A stretch of 64,000 nucleotides of DNA from Caballeronia mineralivorans PML1(12) (GTDB taxonomy: Bacteria > Pseudomonadota > Gammaproteobacteria > Burkholderiales > Burkholderiaceae), in NCBI RefSeq assembly GCF_001028175.1, contig NZ_AEJF01000062.1, positions 62,001-126,000 of the forward strand. Reading direction: 5' to 3'. A program made the position numbers and the translations under genes. Numbering within the stretch: position 1 is the stretch's first letter; each line of letters starts with the position of its first letter. Shown one piece after another: positions 46,865-56,021 of the stretch. The notes beneath the pieces are model-generated. The model was not told where the DNA came from. It did no database searches and saw nothing but the letters and a program-made list of their open reading frames with translations.

Positions 46865-48482
46865 CAAGCGACTCGTTCTCGCGCATTTCTGGCTGGGTTT
46901 CGTCAGCTTCGGCGGCGCGTTGCTCCTCGGCGCGTGGCAAATGTGGGTGCGCAGTCCGCTGCATCCGTGGCTGCAGAATCCGGAACTCTACTATCGCTCG
47001 GTAACGGCGCACGGTTCGGCAATGGCCTACGTGTTCCCCACGTTGATCGCAATGGGCTTTGGTTACGCGGTCACCGAACTGGCGCTGAAGAAACCGCTGG
47101 TCGGTGTGCGCTGGGCGTGGGCCGGTTTCATACTCGTGGCCGTCGGCACGGTCACGGCGATGGTCCCGGTCGCGATGGGGTTGGCCTCGGTCCTCTACAC
47201 TTTCTACCCGCCGATGATCGGCAATGCGTTCTATTACATCGGCATCGTCCTGGTAGTGGTCGGATCATGGATCTGGGTAGCGCTGATGTCGATCAACCTG
47301 GCCGCATGGAAACGCGAGCATCGGGGCGTGCCAGTACCCCTGGCCATGTTCGCCAGCGTGGCAGGGGCCTATTTATGGGGCTGGACAGCGGTCGGTGCGG
47401 CCGTCGAGATCCTGTTCCAGATCCTGCCTGTGGCGCTTGGCTTCAAGACGACGATCGACGCCGGTCTCGCTCGTGTGTTCTTCTCGTGGTCGCTTCACGC
47501 GATCGTCTACTTCTGGCTGATGCCGGCCTACATAGCGTATTACACGATCCTTCCACGCGCGATCGGCGGCCGTCTGTACAGCGATTCGATGGCGCGCATC
47601 TCGTTCATCCTGTTCCTGGTGGTCTCGATGCCGATCGGCATCCACCATCTGTTCGCCGATCCACAAGTTGGCTCGGGCTTCAAGTTCATGCATTCGGTGT
47701 TCACGGCGCTGGTCGCAGTGCCGACCTTGCTGACTGTGTTCACCATCTGTGCATCGGTTGAAATTGCGGCGCGTTTGCGAGGCGGCCGGGGCAGCTTCGG
47801 CTGGATCAAGGCGTTGCCTTGGGACAATCCTTTGATGCTTGCGCTCGCGTTTTCGTTCGTGATGCTCGGCTTCGGCGGCGCGGGCGGCATCATCAACATG
47901 AGCTACCAGCTCGACTCGACCATCCACAATACGCAGTGGATCACGGGCCACTTTCACCTGATCTTCGGGGGCGCGATCGTCATCATGTATTTCGCGATTG
48001 CCTACGATCTCTGGCCGCATCTCACCGGCCGCGCCATGACGCAATTCAAGCTGATGCGCCAGCAGCTGTGGCTGTGGTTCATCGGCATGATCGTTCTGAC
48101 GTTCCCATGGCATTTCGCCGGCATTCTCGGCATGCCGCGACGCATGGCCTTCTTCGACTACACGGATCCAGAGATTGCCGAGCAGGCGGTATCGGTGATT
48201 ATTTCGACTATTGGCGGCGCCATTCTTGTCGTCTCGGCAGTGATGTTCTTCGTCGTGCTGATTCGGGCGCACCGTGCACCGCGCGTGGTACTTGAAGAGT
48301 ACCGGTTCAGCACGGCGGTGCATGAATCGAAGACCATTCCGGTCGCGTTGAACAGCTTTGGCTTGTGGCTTGCGCTGATGATTGGCCTCACGCTCTTCAA
48401 CTACGGCTATCCGGTCGCTTCGCTGTTATTGCGCTCCGATACGTCCGTTCCCGCGATTCCGATTGGAGGGCCCCAGCGATGA
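46854..48482 (+). CDS. Haem-copper oxidase subunit I, B-family (ba3-like)
   Basis: 542 residues from GTG 46854 (GGAGACTC upstream) with 12 or more membrane helices. Metal ligands are visible: the low-spin haem His in TAHGSAMAYVF; the CuB His and cross-linked Tyr segment SLHAIVYFWLMPAY, where Ala replaces the usual Pro after His; the CuB pair in IHHLFADP; and HNTQWITGHFHLIFGG with the haem ligands. The HAIVYFWL form marks the B-family, not the A-family mitochondrial type. It reduces O2 to water. No subunit III or haem A synthase gene is nearby. Confidence 0.95.
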   Translation: MLNSKRLVLAHFWLGFVSFGGALLLGAWQMWVRSPLHPWLQNPELYYRSVTAHGSAMAYVFPTLIAMGFGYAVTELALKKPLVGVRWAWAGFILVAVGTVTAMVPVAMGLASVLYTFYPPMIGNAFYYIGIVLVVVGSWIWVALMSINLAAWKREHRGVPVPLAMFASVAGAYLWGWTAVGAAVEILFQILPVALGFKTTIDAGLARVFFSWSLHAIVYFWLMPAYIAYYTILPRAIGGRLYSDSMARISFILFLVVSMPIGIHHLFADPQVGSGFKFMHSVFTALVAVPTLLTVFTICASVEIAARLRGGRGSFGWIKALPWDNPLMLALAFSFVMLGFGGAGGIINMSYQLDSTIHNTQWITGHFHLIFGGAIVIMYFAIAYDLWPHLTGRAMTQFKLMRQQLWLWFIGMIVLTFPWHFAGILGMPRRMAFFDYTDPEIAEQAVSVIISTIGGAILVVSAVMFFVVLIRAHRAPRVVLEEYRFSTAVHESKTIPVALNSFGLWLALMIGLTLFNYGYPVASLLLRSDTSVPAIPIGGPQR

Positions 48483-49285
48483 GCGATGAACGCCTGTTCT
48501 CGTTACGTAACCGGTGGTTCACGGTCACGGTCGGCGGCACGCTTGCGCTTGCCGCGTTCTCGGCGGCCGTGGGGTTCATATGGTTGCCGTCGGCGCAAAG
48601 CGATCAACCCTTCCAGGGCATCTGGAACGCGATCTGCAGCGCAGCGGGCGTACCGCAACAATGGTTGCGTGCTTCATCGGCCACGCCTGTGCCGCTGATG
48701 CAAACCAGCGCGGTCGCCATGACACCGCAACTGCTGGCCGACTCGGGCAGCACGTCGATAGGCCGTGGAGCGACCTTGTCCCTGCGCTGCACGATGTGTC
48801 ATGGCGTGCGTGGCATAAGCGACGCCAACTCGCCGAATCTCGCGGGCCAATATGCCTCAGTGGTCTACAAGCAGTTGGCCGACTTTCAGTCGGGCGCGCG
48901 CCGCAACGCTGTGATGTCGCCGATGGCATTGAACCTGAGCGACCAGGACATGCGCGATCTCTCCGCTTACTACGCTTATCTGCCGAGGCCAGAGGCGTTG
49001 CGTGCCAGCGCGTCTTCGTCCATGCCTGCGCCTGACATCGTGTCCCACGGCGCGCCGATGCGAAACATTGCGTCCTGCGCGTCGTGCCATGGTGGCATCG
49101 ATCATAAAGCGGGGAGCCCGTGGCTCGAGGGAATGCCCGCCGCGTACACAAGAGGGCAGTTGCAGGCGTTCGCTAACGGCACGCGTCATAACGACATCAG
49201 CGAGCAGATGCGCAACGTTGCGCGCAACATGACGCCGGACGAAATTGACGCGGCGGCGACCTACTATGCCGGGGCGCAACCATAG
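48479..49285 (+). CDS. Membrane-anchored di-haem cytochrome c
   Basis: 268 residues from ATG 48479, overlapping the subunit I stop (ATGA), with GGAGGG upstream. One N-terminal helix (about 16-36) is followed by two c4-like haem domains (CTMCH and CASCH) and YASVVYKQLADFQSGARR in the first domain. Being last in the oxidase operon and membrane anchored, it could be a direct electron donor to CuA. A frame reaching 48365 inside subunit I is rejected. Confidence 0.9.
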   Translation: MSDERLFSLRNRWFTVTVGGTLALAAFSAAVGFIWLPSAQSDQPFQGIWNAICSAAGVPQQWLRASSATPVPLMQTSAVAMTPQLLADSGSTSIGRGATLSLRCTMCHGVRGISDANSPNLAGQYASVVYKQLADFQSGARRNAVMSPMALNLSDQDMRDLSAYYAYLPRPEALRASASSSMPAPDIVSHGAPMRNIASCASCHGGIDHKAGSPWLEGMPAAYTRGQLQAFANGTRHNDISEQMRNVARNMTPDEIDAAATYYAGAQP

Positions 49286-49288
49286 CGC

Positions 49289-50731
49289 TTATTTGGCGAA
49301 CTTCATCTTCGACAAGCGTGTCTTGAGTTTCTTCATGGCAGTTTCGATGTCGTTAGACTCGATCCCGCCATAGCCGAAAATCAGCCCTTCGTGCGCGGGC
49401 CGATTCATGTAGAACGCGGAGATGCCGTACAAGCCAATGGACGGATCCATAGCGCCGCCGGTCAGGTGTTTCTCCGTCAACGATCCTTTCAGACGCGCTG
49501 TCATGTGAATTCCCGCAGCGGGAATTCGCGGTTCGAACCATTCAGCGAGTTCGTTTTGCAGGTGCGTGGCGAGTGTCCTGCGCCGATCCTCGTAATGCTT
49601 GTGCATGCGTCGCAGATGCTTGGCGAAGTCGCCATCGAGAATGAATTTCGCCAGCGCTGTTTGCGTCAGCGAGCAGGTATGCCAGTCGCTGATCTGCTTG
49701 GCCTTTTGTATCGATTCATTCAGCGACAACGGCGGTACGACATAACCCACGCGCAGCTCGGGAAAGATCGTCTTTGAGAACGTGCCGACGTACGCCACCA
49801 GACCCGCGCGGTCCAGGCTCTTGAGCGGTTCCATGGGACGGCCTTCGAAGCGGAACTCGCCGTCGTAGTCGTCTTCAATAATGACCGCGCCTCGATGCTG
49901 CGCCCATTCAAGCAACGCGACGCGGCGCTCGAGACTCATTGGCATGCCTAGCGGAAACTGATGCGATGGGGTCACGTAGACAAGCCGGGCCTTCTTGGGC
50001 AATTGCTCGACGATCAAACCTTGTTCATCGACGGGCACGCCGACTACCTTGGCGCCTGCCGCCACGAACGCCGCGCGCGCCGGTGGATAACCCGGCTCCT
50101 CGACTGCGACCACATCGCCGGGACGCAGCACCACGCGCGCGACCAGATCGATTGCCTGCTGTGCGCCATGCGTGACGATCACGTCTTGCCAGTTGCTGAC
50201 CACGGCGCGGCTAAACGACAGATACCGCGACACGGCGAGTCGCAATTCCTGTTCGCCGGCCGGATCGTGATATTGCCCGCGTCCCCGCGCCTGCAATCGC
50301 ACCGCGTGATTGATGCAGCGACGCCAGGCGTCGAAGGGGAACAGGCGCTTGTCGGTTACACCGCCCATAAAATCAAGCGGGTACGGGGGGCCGTGTCTGG
50401 GCATCGAAAGCTGCACGGGCATTGACGACCAGATGGCTTGCGTCCTCGCCTGATGTTTCATTGCATCGGCGGGATGGGTCGGAACGCGGGTCAATCCAAC
50501 GGCCACGAACGTACCGTCGCCGGGACGCGAACGAAGATAGCCTTCAGTAGTGAGGCGTTCGAAGACATCAAGCGTGGTTTTGCGCGAGACGCCGAGTTGC
50601 GTGGCGAGATCGCGGGTGGAGGGCAGGCGTTCGCCCGCTGCCAGCCGCCCTTCGACAATACCGCTGCGCAACTGCCGGTAGATCTGTCCGCTCAGGTCGT
50701 CGCGGCCGCGAATGGTCACATGAATTTCCAT
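49289..50731 (-). CDS. MocR-type GntR/aminotransferase regulator
   Basis: 480 residues from ATG 50731 (MEIHVTIRGRDDL); 25 further upstream codons are unlikely. N-terminal GntR winged HTH at about 10-75 (QIYRQLRSGIVEGRLAAGERLPSTRDLA). It is followed by a fold-type I aminotransferase domain from about 120 with the PLP segment (VAYVGTFSKTIFPELRVGYV, Lys in FSKT). MocR proteins sense PLP, GABA, taurine or similar. Its end is 3 bp from the convergent oxidase operon; the divergent neighbour is the MarR gene. Confidence 0.92.
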   Translation of the reverse strand: MEIHVTIRGRDDLSGQIYRQLRSGIVEGRLAAGERLPSTRDLATQLGVSRKTTLDVFERLTTEGYLRSRPGDGTFVAVGLTRVPTHPADAMKHQARTQAIWSSMPVQLSMPRHGPPYPLDFMGGVTDKRLFPFDAWRRCINHAVRLQARGRGQYHDPAGEQELRLAVSRYLSFSRAVVSNWQDVIVTHGAQQAIDLVARVVLRPGDVVAVEEPGYPPARAAFVAAGAKVVGVPVDEQGLIVEQLPKKARLVYVTPSHQFPLGMPMSLERRVALLEWAQHRGAVIIEDDYDGEFRFEGRPMEPLKSLDRAGLVAYVGTFSKTIFPELRVGYVVPPLSLNESIQKAKQISDWHTCSLTQTALAKFILDGDFAKHLRRMHKHYEDRRRTLATHLQNELAEWFEPRIPAAGIHMTARLKGSLTEKHLTGGAMDPSIGLYGISAFYMNRPAHEGLIFGYGGIESNDIETAMKKLKTRLSKMKFAK

Positions 50732-50752
50732 TGCAGCGGTATCCTCGAATAT

Positions 50753-50764
50753 GATCAATTGATC
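50753..50764 (-). promoter_or_regulatory. Palindrome upstream of the MocR gene
   Basis: GATCAATTGATC, a perfect 12-bp palindrome, lies 22 bp upstream of the MocR start codon and could be its autoregulatory site. MocR sites are more often direct repeats, so confidence is low. Confidence 0.35.
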
Positions 50765-50858
50765 GATTCTGACATACCAGTGAGGCTGATGACCCGGCGT
50801 CACCAAGCCCGGTTATTTACATTTTCCTGACGCCGTGATCGATCGTGATAAATCTACC

Positions 50859-50887
50859 TTGACAGTATCTGACTTATCAAATAATAT
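50859..50887 (+). promoter_or_regulatory. Sigma70 promoter with MarR operator in the spacer
   Basis: TTGACA (50859-50864), a 17-bp spacer and TAATAT (50882-50887) form a near-consensus promoter 24 bp before the MarR ATG, with GGAGG at 50901. The spacer and -10 start carry ATCTGACTTATCAAAT (50867-50882), an imperfect copy of the palindrome found at 51387 and 54222. A repressor bound here would block RNA polymerase. This is the probable promoter of the whole efflux operon. Confidence 0.75.
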
Positions 50888-50910
50888 GTGTTTCATCAAC
50901 GGAGGCAGCG

Positions 50911-51348
50911 ATGAATCACTACAGCAGGGACAATTTTCGTTTGACCCAAAGCATCGGTTTCATGATCAACAAAGCACGCAACATCCTGATAGTCGAGATG
51001 GACGCGGCGCTGAAGGAGCTGGATATCTCCAGTCAGCAGATGGGTATTTTGCTGTCGCTCACGCTCGAGCTTGCTGCAACGCCGTTCGAGTTGTCGAAGG
51101 TGTTGGGGATCGATACCGGTCTGATGACACGCATGCTTGACAAGCTGGAAGCGAAGGAGTTGCTGCAACGCTCGCGCAGCCTTGAAGATCGCCGTGTCGT
51201 CAATCTGGCGTTGACGGAAAAGGGTGAGAAAGTCGCCGCCCAGATTCCGGAGATCGCACCGGATGTGTTGAACGCGCACCTGAAGAATTTCAGCAAGGTC
51301 GAGTTCGAAGAGTTGCGCCGTCTGCTTCGTAAATTTCTTGATGAGTAA
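50911..51348 (+). CDS. MarR-family repressor of the efflux operon (EmrR-like)
   Basis: 145 residues with GGAGG before ATG 50911. The central winged helix (FELSKVLGIDTGLMTRMLDKLEAKELLQRSRSLEDRRVVNLALTEKG) is an intact MarR domain with dimerisation helices at both ends. It heads the NodT-EmrA-EmrB genes with a 55-bp gap, and its promoter holds the palindrome repeated within the operon, so it is the probable local repressor, released by a toxic ligand. The ligand is unknown. Confidence 0.92.
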   Translation: MNHYSRDNFRLTQSIGFMINKARNILIVEMDAALKELDISSQQMGILLSLTLELAATPFELSKVLGIDTGLMTRMLDKLEAKELLQRSRSLEDRRVVNLALTEKGEKVAAQIPEIAPDVLNAHLKNFSKVEFEELRRLLRKFLDE

Positions 51349-51386
51349 GTGAGCCGAATGAGTGAGCCGTTTTTTTTTGTCCAATT

Positions 51387-51402
51387 ATCTGACAGGTCAG
51401 AA
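51387..51402 (+). promoter_or_regulatory. Second MarR operator copy, abutting the NodT start codon
   Basis: ATCTGACAGGTCAGAA, arms of 7 bp around AG, ends 1 bp before ATG 51404 and covers the ribosome binding region. It is preceded by a run of nine T, then GT-CCAA-T. The same block precedes the third copy. It was recognised by comparison with 50867 and 54222. Confidence 0.7.
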
Positions 51403-51403
51403 A

Positions 51404-52897
51404 ATGAAATCACAGTTAAATCGGAAGTCGATCGGATCGAGAGTATCGGCTGTGGGCGTATCGGTGATGTTTGCCGCGGTGCTGTCGGCGTGCGCGAATT
51501 ACTCGGGCATTCACAGCGACCAGCACATGGCGCAACCGCAGTCGTATGAGACGACACAAAGCATTCCGCCGGAAAGCGGCCATTGGCCGGCGGCCGGTTG
51601 GGCCGATCAATTCGGCGACGCGCAGTTGAAGGCGCTGCTTGCCGAAGCGCTGAAGAACAGCCCGTCGCTCGATCAGGCACGCGCCCGGGTTGCTTCGGCC
51701 AATGCTTATAGCGAAACGGCGAAGGCCAACACAATGCCGAAGGTCGGCGCGGATTATTCGATGACCCGCCAGCAGTATTCCGGCACCGCGCTCGTGCCAC
51801 CGCCTTACGCGGGCTCGTGGCAGACCGAAAACAAGCTGCTTGCTTCCGCTTCGTACGACCTCGATCTGTGGGGCAAGAATCGTGAAGCGCTGAAGGCGGC
51901 GGTGTCTCAAACGCAGGCAAGCGAAGCGGATGCTGAAGTCGTAAAGCTGACGCTGACTACGTCGATTGCCCGCGCTTATAACCAGCTTGCTCGTTTATAC
52001 GATCAACGCGATATCGCCGTTAAGGAAATCGCGCAACGCGATCAGATCGAACGTATTGCGGCGGGCCGGATTGCGACCGGGCTGGATACCGAAGTGGAGC
52101 GCAAGACCGCGCAGGCGAACGTTGCGACAAGTCATGCATCGTTGACCGCGCTCGACGGCCAGATTCTCACGACGCGCTATCAAATCGCCGCGCTGCTTGG
52201 CGCAGGACCGGATCGCGGCTTGACGATTCAACGCCCGGCGCTGGGCGTGGGAGATCAGGTGCTGCTCCCCGATAACCTGCCCGCCGATCTCGTCAGCCGC
52301 CGGCCCGATCTGGTCGCCGCGCGCTGGCGTGTGGACGCCCTCACGCATGACGTGAAGGAAGCGAAGGCCGAGTTTTATCCCGACATCAATCTGAGCGCAG
52401 CGATTGGCCTGGACGCATTCGGCTTTGGCCGTTTCCTGACGGCAGCAAGCAGAACCGCGTCGGTAGGTCCGGCGGTCCACTTGCCGATCTTTGATGCCGG
52501 CGCATTGCGCGCCCAGCTCAAAGGCCGTTATGCCGATTTCGACTACGCGGTCGCAACCTATAACCAGACGCTCGTCATCGCACTAAGCGATGTCGCCACG
52601 CAACTCGCGCAGATTCGGTCGACCGATGCACAACTCGTCGATGCACAAACCGCGCAGGAAGCCGCGCATCGCGCCGATGAACTCGCGATCGTCCAGTACA
52701 AGGGCGGCCTCACGAATCAATTGACGGTACTCAACGCCGACATGAACGCGTTGTCAGCAGACCAGGCCGTGGTCGATCTGAAAATGAACCGTCGTGACCA
52801 GCAGATCGCACTCGCCGCGGCACTCGGCGGCGGTTATATCGATACCAGCACCGACACAAGCACCCCTTCGTCTTCACAAACTGTTGCCGCGCGCTAA
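51404..52897 (+). CDS. NodT-family outer-membrane efflux lipoprotein
   Basis: 497 residues from ATG 51404 with a lipobox VLSAC (Cys30). Two outer-membrane efflux (OEP) repeats are visible, with TolC-like segments (QFGDAQLKALLAEALKNSPSLDQARARVASANAY; LPADLVSRRPDLVAARWRV). It forms the outer-membrane duct of the tripartite pump with the downstream HlyD and MFS proteins. A start at 51362 would read through the operator and is rejected. Confidence 0.93.
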   Translation: MKSQLNRKSIGSRVSAVGVSVMFAAVLSACANYSGIHSDQHMAQPQSYETTQSIPPESGHWPAAGWADQFGDAQLKALLAEALKNSPSLDQARARVASANAYSETAKANTMPKVGADYSMTRQQYSGTALVPPPYAGSWQTENKLLASASYDLDLWGKNREALKAAVSQTQASEADAEVVKLTLTTSIARAYNQLARLYDQRDIAVKEIAQRDQIERIAAGRIATGLDTEVERKTAQANVATSHASLTALDGQILTTRYQIAALLGAGPDRGLTIQRPALGVGDQVLLPDNLPADLVSRRPDLVAARWRVDALTHDVKEAKAEFYPDINLSAAIGLDAFGFGRFLTAASRTASVGPAVHLPIFDAGALRAQLKGRYADFDYAVATYNQTLVIALSDVATQLAQIRSTDAQLVDAQTAQEAAHRADELAIVQYKGGLTNQLTVLNADMNALSADQAVVDLKMNRRDQQIALAAALGGGYIDTSTDTSTPSSSQTVAAR

Positions 52898-52932
52898 GCC
52901 GGCATTTCACGGACCTGTCAGGAGAAGTTGAA

Positions 52933-54201
52933 ATGAGCGATACCATCCAGTCTGACCGCGCGACGGCGGATTCAAATGAAACAACCAAAGGCGCGTTACC
53001 CCAAGAGACTGCACCGCGCACGAAACGCAAGTTGCTGCTTTCCTTGCTTGGCGCAGCAATCGTTATCTCGGCCGCAGCCTATGGCGCGTATTACTACAGC
53101 GACGCACGCTTCTACCAGTCGACGGACGACGCCTACGTCAGCGGCAATCTCGTGCAACTCACGCCGCAAGTCAGCGGTACGGTTGTCGCGGTGAACGCCG
53201 ACGATACGCAGATCGTCAAGGCCGGCGACCCGGTCGTCACGCTGGATTCAGCCGATGCAAAAGTTGCGCTCGGCAACGCGGAAGCCATGCTCGGTCAGAC
53301 CGTGCGGCAAGTGAGCAGCCTCTACGTGAACAATGACTTTTATGCGGCGAGCATCGCGCAACGCGAGTCGGATCTCGCCCGCGCCAACTCGGATCTGCAG
53401 CGTCGTCAGGCCGTGGAAAACACCGGGGCGGTATCGGCGGAAGACGTGTCGCATGCCCGCGATGCCGTCAAAAGCGCGCAAGCCGCACTCGACGCCGTGC
53501 GCCAGCAAGCTGAAGCGAATCACGTGCTGACCGACCGCACGTCCATCGAACAACACCCGAATGTGCAGGCCGCGGCGAGCAAGGTTCGCGACGCTTATCT
53601 GAGCTACGCCCGCAACACCTTGCCCGCGCCGGTCACGGGCTACGTCGCGCGCCGTTCGGTGCAGGTCGGGCAACGTGTCGCCCCGGGCACGCCGCTGATG
53701 GCGATCGTGCCGCTCGACGGTGTCTGGGTCGACGCCAACTTCAAGGAAGGGCAGCTGAGGCGCATGCGCATCGGTCAGCCGGTCACCTTGACAGCCGACG
53801 TGTACGGTTCGAGTGTCAAGTATCACGGCCGCGTGGTGGGCTTTTCCGCGGGCACGGGCAGTGCGTTTGCGGTGCTGCCTGCGCAGAACGCGACAGGCAA
53901 CTGGATCAAGGTAGTGCAACGCTTGCCCGCACGCATCCAGCTCGACCCGCATGAGCTTCAACAGCATCCGTTGCGTATCGGCTTGTCGATGAACGTCGAA
54001 GTCGAAACCCGCGACGAATCCGGTACGCAACTGGCCGCTGCGACCAACACGTCGTATCGGACGGATGTATTCGAGCAATACGGCGCACAAGCCGATGCGG
54101 AGATTGCAAAGGTGATCGCCGACAACATGCCGATAGTTCCGGCAGCTGCTCCCAAGACCGTGGCGAAGCGCGATCAGGCGCAAGCCCATCGCGCCGGCTA
54201 A
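52933..54201 (+). CDS. emrA: EmrA-like periplasmic adaptor (HlyD family)
   Basis: 422 residues with AGGAGAAG upstream. One N-terminal membrane helix (about 34-55) precedes a lipoyl/barrel-sandwich domain (YVSGNLVQLTPQVSGTVVAV and APVTGYVARRSVQVGQRVAPG halves). A coiled-coil hairpin lies between (residues about 110-205) and a beta-barrel domain follows (VDANFKEGQLRRMRIGQPV). It couples the EmrB-type transporter to the NodT channel. Symbol by family only. Confidence 0.92.
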   Translation: MSDTIQSDRATADSNETTKGALPQETAPRTKRKLLLSLLGAAIVISAAAYGAYYYSDARFYQSTDDAYVSGNLVQLTPQVSGTVVAVNADDTQIVKAGDPVVTLDSADAKVALGNAEAMLGQTVRQVSSLYVNNDFYAASIAQRESDLARANSDLQRRQAVENTGAVSAEDVSHARDAVKSAQAALDAVRQQAEANHVLTDRTSIEQHPNVQAAASKVRDAYLSYARNTLPAPVTGYVARRSVQVGQRVAPGTPLMAIVPLDGVWVDANFKEGQLRRMRIGQPVTLTADVYGSSVKYHGRVVGFSAGTGSAFAVLPAQNATGNWIKVVQRLPARIQLDPHELQQHPLRIGLSMNVEVETRDESGTQLAAATNTSYRTDVFEQYGAQADAEIAKVIADNMPIVPAAAPKTVAKRDQAQAHRAG

Positions 54202-54221
54202 GCGCATTTTTTTAACCAACT

Positions 54222-54237
54222 ATCTGACAAGTCAGAT
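54222..54237 (+). promoter_or_regulatory. Third MarR operator copy, between emrA and emrB
   Basis: ATCTGAC-AA-GTCAGAT is the cleanest copy, with perfect 7-bp arms, 24 bp before the emrB ATG. Upstream are seven T, AA, CCAA and C, as at copy two. No promoter hexamers are evident beside it, so its role inside the operon is unclear. Confidence 0.7.
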
Positions 54238-54260
54238 TTAAAGTGTCCTTGGGAGCAGCC

Positions 54261-55823
54261 ATGAATACGTCGTCTCAATCCGGCGCGCTCGCGCCACTCA
54301 CTGGCGGGAAGCTGGTGCTTGCTACGCTTGCCGTTGCGCTTGCTACCTTCATGAACGTGCTGGATTCATCGATTGCGAACGTTGCGATCCCGACCATCTC
54401 CGGCAACATGGGCGTTTCGGTCGATGAAGGCACGTGGGTCATCACCTTGTTCGCCGCGGCCAACGCCATTTCGATTCCGCTGACTGGCTGGCTCACGCAA
54501 CGCATCGGGCAGGTCAAGCTGTTCGTGTGGGCGATCTTGTTGTTCGTGTTGTCTTCGTGGCTGTGCGGCATTGCGCCGAATCTTCCCATGCTGCTCGGCG
54601 CGCGGATTCTGCAAGGCGCGGTGGCGGGCCCGTTGATCCCGCTGTCGCAAGCAATCCTGCTCGGTTCGTATCCGAAGGAAAAGAGCTCGCATGCGCTGGC
54701 GTTGTGGGCCATGACCGCGACGGTAGGCCCGATCGTCGGACCGGCGCTGGGCGGCTGGATCACCGATAGCTACTCGTGGTCGTGGATTTTCTACATCAAC
54801 ATTCCGGTCGGCCTGTTTGCCGCCGGCGTGACGTGGGCGATCTACCGGACGCGCGAAACGCCGGTGAAGCGGATTCCCATCGACAAAGTGGGTTTGATCT
54901 CGTTGATCGCATGGGTCGGTTCGTTGCAGATCATGCTCGATAAAGGCAAGGACCTCGACTGGTTCACGTCGCCGGTGATCGTCGGGCTGGGGATTTTTGC
55001 GTTGGTGAGCTTCGTGTTTTTCATGGTCTGGGAGTTGACTGAAAAGAATCCGATCATCGATCTCCGGCTCTTCAAGGGGCGTAATTTCCTGGGCGGGACC
55101 GTCGCGATTTCAATCGCTTACGCGGTCTTCTTTTCGAACCTCGTGATCTTGCCGCAGTGGATGCAGCAGTACCTGAACTACCGTTCCGTCGACGCGGGTC
55201 TTGCTACCGCGCCGCTGGGTATCTTTGCTGTGCTGCTCGCGCCGGTGATGGCCAAGATCATGCCGAAGAGCGATGCGCGGGTGCTTGCCACGCTGGCCTT
55301 TCTCGGTTTTGCCGGTGTGTTTTTCATGCGTTCGTTCTACACGACAGGCGTCGATACATGGACCCTGGTCGTTCCGACCTTGCTGCAAGGGATTCCTACT
55401 GCGCTGTTTTTTGTGCCGCTTACGGCGATCATTCTGTCGGGCTTGCCGGGAGACAAGATTCCCGCTGCTGCAGGGCTTTCAAATTTCTCCCGGGTCTTTG
55501 CGGGCGCCGTTGGAACGTCGCTGGTGAGTACCGGGTGGAACGATCGGACGATCCTGCATCATGCGCAACTGGCTGAGCAAACGAGCGTCAATAATCCGAA
55601 CTTCGTCGCGAGTATCGATGCGTTGCAGAACACGCTTGGCGGCAGTGCGTCGCAAGCGATGGCATTCTTCGAATCTTCGCTTAATACGCAAGCCGCCATG
55701 CTTGGGCTCAACGATATCTTCTGGCTCTCGGCGGTGATTTTCATCGCGATCATCCCGCTGATCTGGCTGACAAAGCCGGGCAAGGACGGAAGCGCGGCGG
55801 CTGCCGGGGCAGGGGGGCACTAG
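54261..55823 (+). CDS. emrB: EmrB-like MFS transporter (DHA2 family, 14 TM)
   Basis: 520 residues from ATG 54261, with GGGAG upstream; a GTG at 54243 is the alternative. The DHA2 TM1 motif LDSSIANVAIPTISGNMGVS, WVITLFAAANAISIPLTGWLTQRIGQ and the TM5 motif-C region GPIVGPALGGWITD are all present. It is the inner-membrane pump of the NodT-EmrA-EmrB system, exporting hydrophobic toxicants by proton antiport. It is the last intact gene of the operon; an SDR fragment follows within 10 bp. Confidence 0.94.
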   Translation: MNTSSQSGALAPLTGGKLVLATLAVALATFMNVLDSSIANVAIPTISGNMGVSVDEGTWVITLFAAANAISIPLTGWLTQRIGQVKLFVWAILLFVLSSWLCGIAPNLPMLLGARILQGAVAGPLIPLSQAILLGSYPKEKSSHALALWAMTATVGPIVGPALGGWITDSYSWSWIFYINIPVGLFAAGVTWAIYRTRETPVKRIPIDKVGLISLIAWVGSLQIMLDKGKDLDWFTSPVIVGLGIFALVSFVFFMVWELTEKNPIIDLRLFKGRNFLGGTVAISIAYAVFFSNLVILPQWMQQYLNYRSVDAGLATAPLGIFAVLLAPVMAKIMPKSDARVLATLAFLGFAGVFFMRSFYTTGVDTWTLVVPTLLQGIPTALFFVPLTAIILSGLPGDKIPAAAGLSNFSRVFAGAVGTSLVSTGWNDRTILHHAQLAEQTSVNNPNFVASIDALQNTLGGSASQAMAFFESSLNTQAAMLGLNDIFWLSAVIFIAIIPLIWLTKPGKDGSAAAAGAGGH

Positions 55824-55830
55824 GTTTTAA

Positions 55831-55911
55831 GTCGATCGGATATCGCCGGCGTCGGCGTTCATCACGGGCGTGATGTTGCCCGTGGATGGAGGTTATGCAA
55901 CCGGGGTGTAG
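55831..55911 (+). pseudogene. C-terminal remnant of a short-chain dehydrogenase
   Basis: After a stop codon the frame reads ISPASAFITGVMLPVDGGYA and ends TGV before TAG. The FITGxxLxVDGGYxxG block is the hallmark C-terminus of classical SDRs. No start codon or Rossmann region precedes it; emrB ends 8 bp before the fragment. The rest of the gene has been lost, so this marks an old deletion or rearrangement junction. Confidence 0.8.
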
Positions 55912-56021
55912 AACTCGCGGCGTGAGCGGCAGGAATGAAACAGACGGCTTTAGTCGCCTGACTTTTAGGGCTTGGATGGCCGAACGCGCCAAGGCACTGT
56001 GTGTGCCTTGGCGCGCTCATG

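Noticed and set aside
52903..52925. CCTGTCAGG before emrA as a fourth MarR operator
   Set aside because: Only the TGTCAG part matches; the arms are 4 bp and the flanking T-run/CCAA block is absent.
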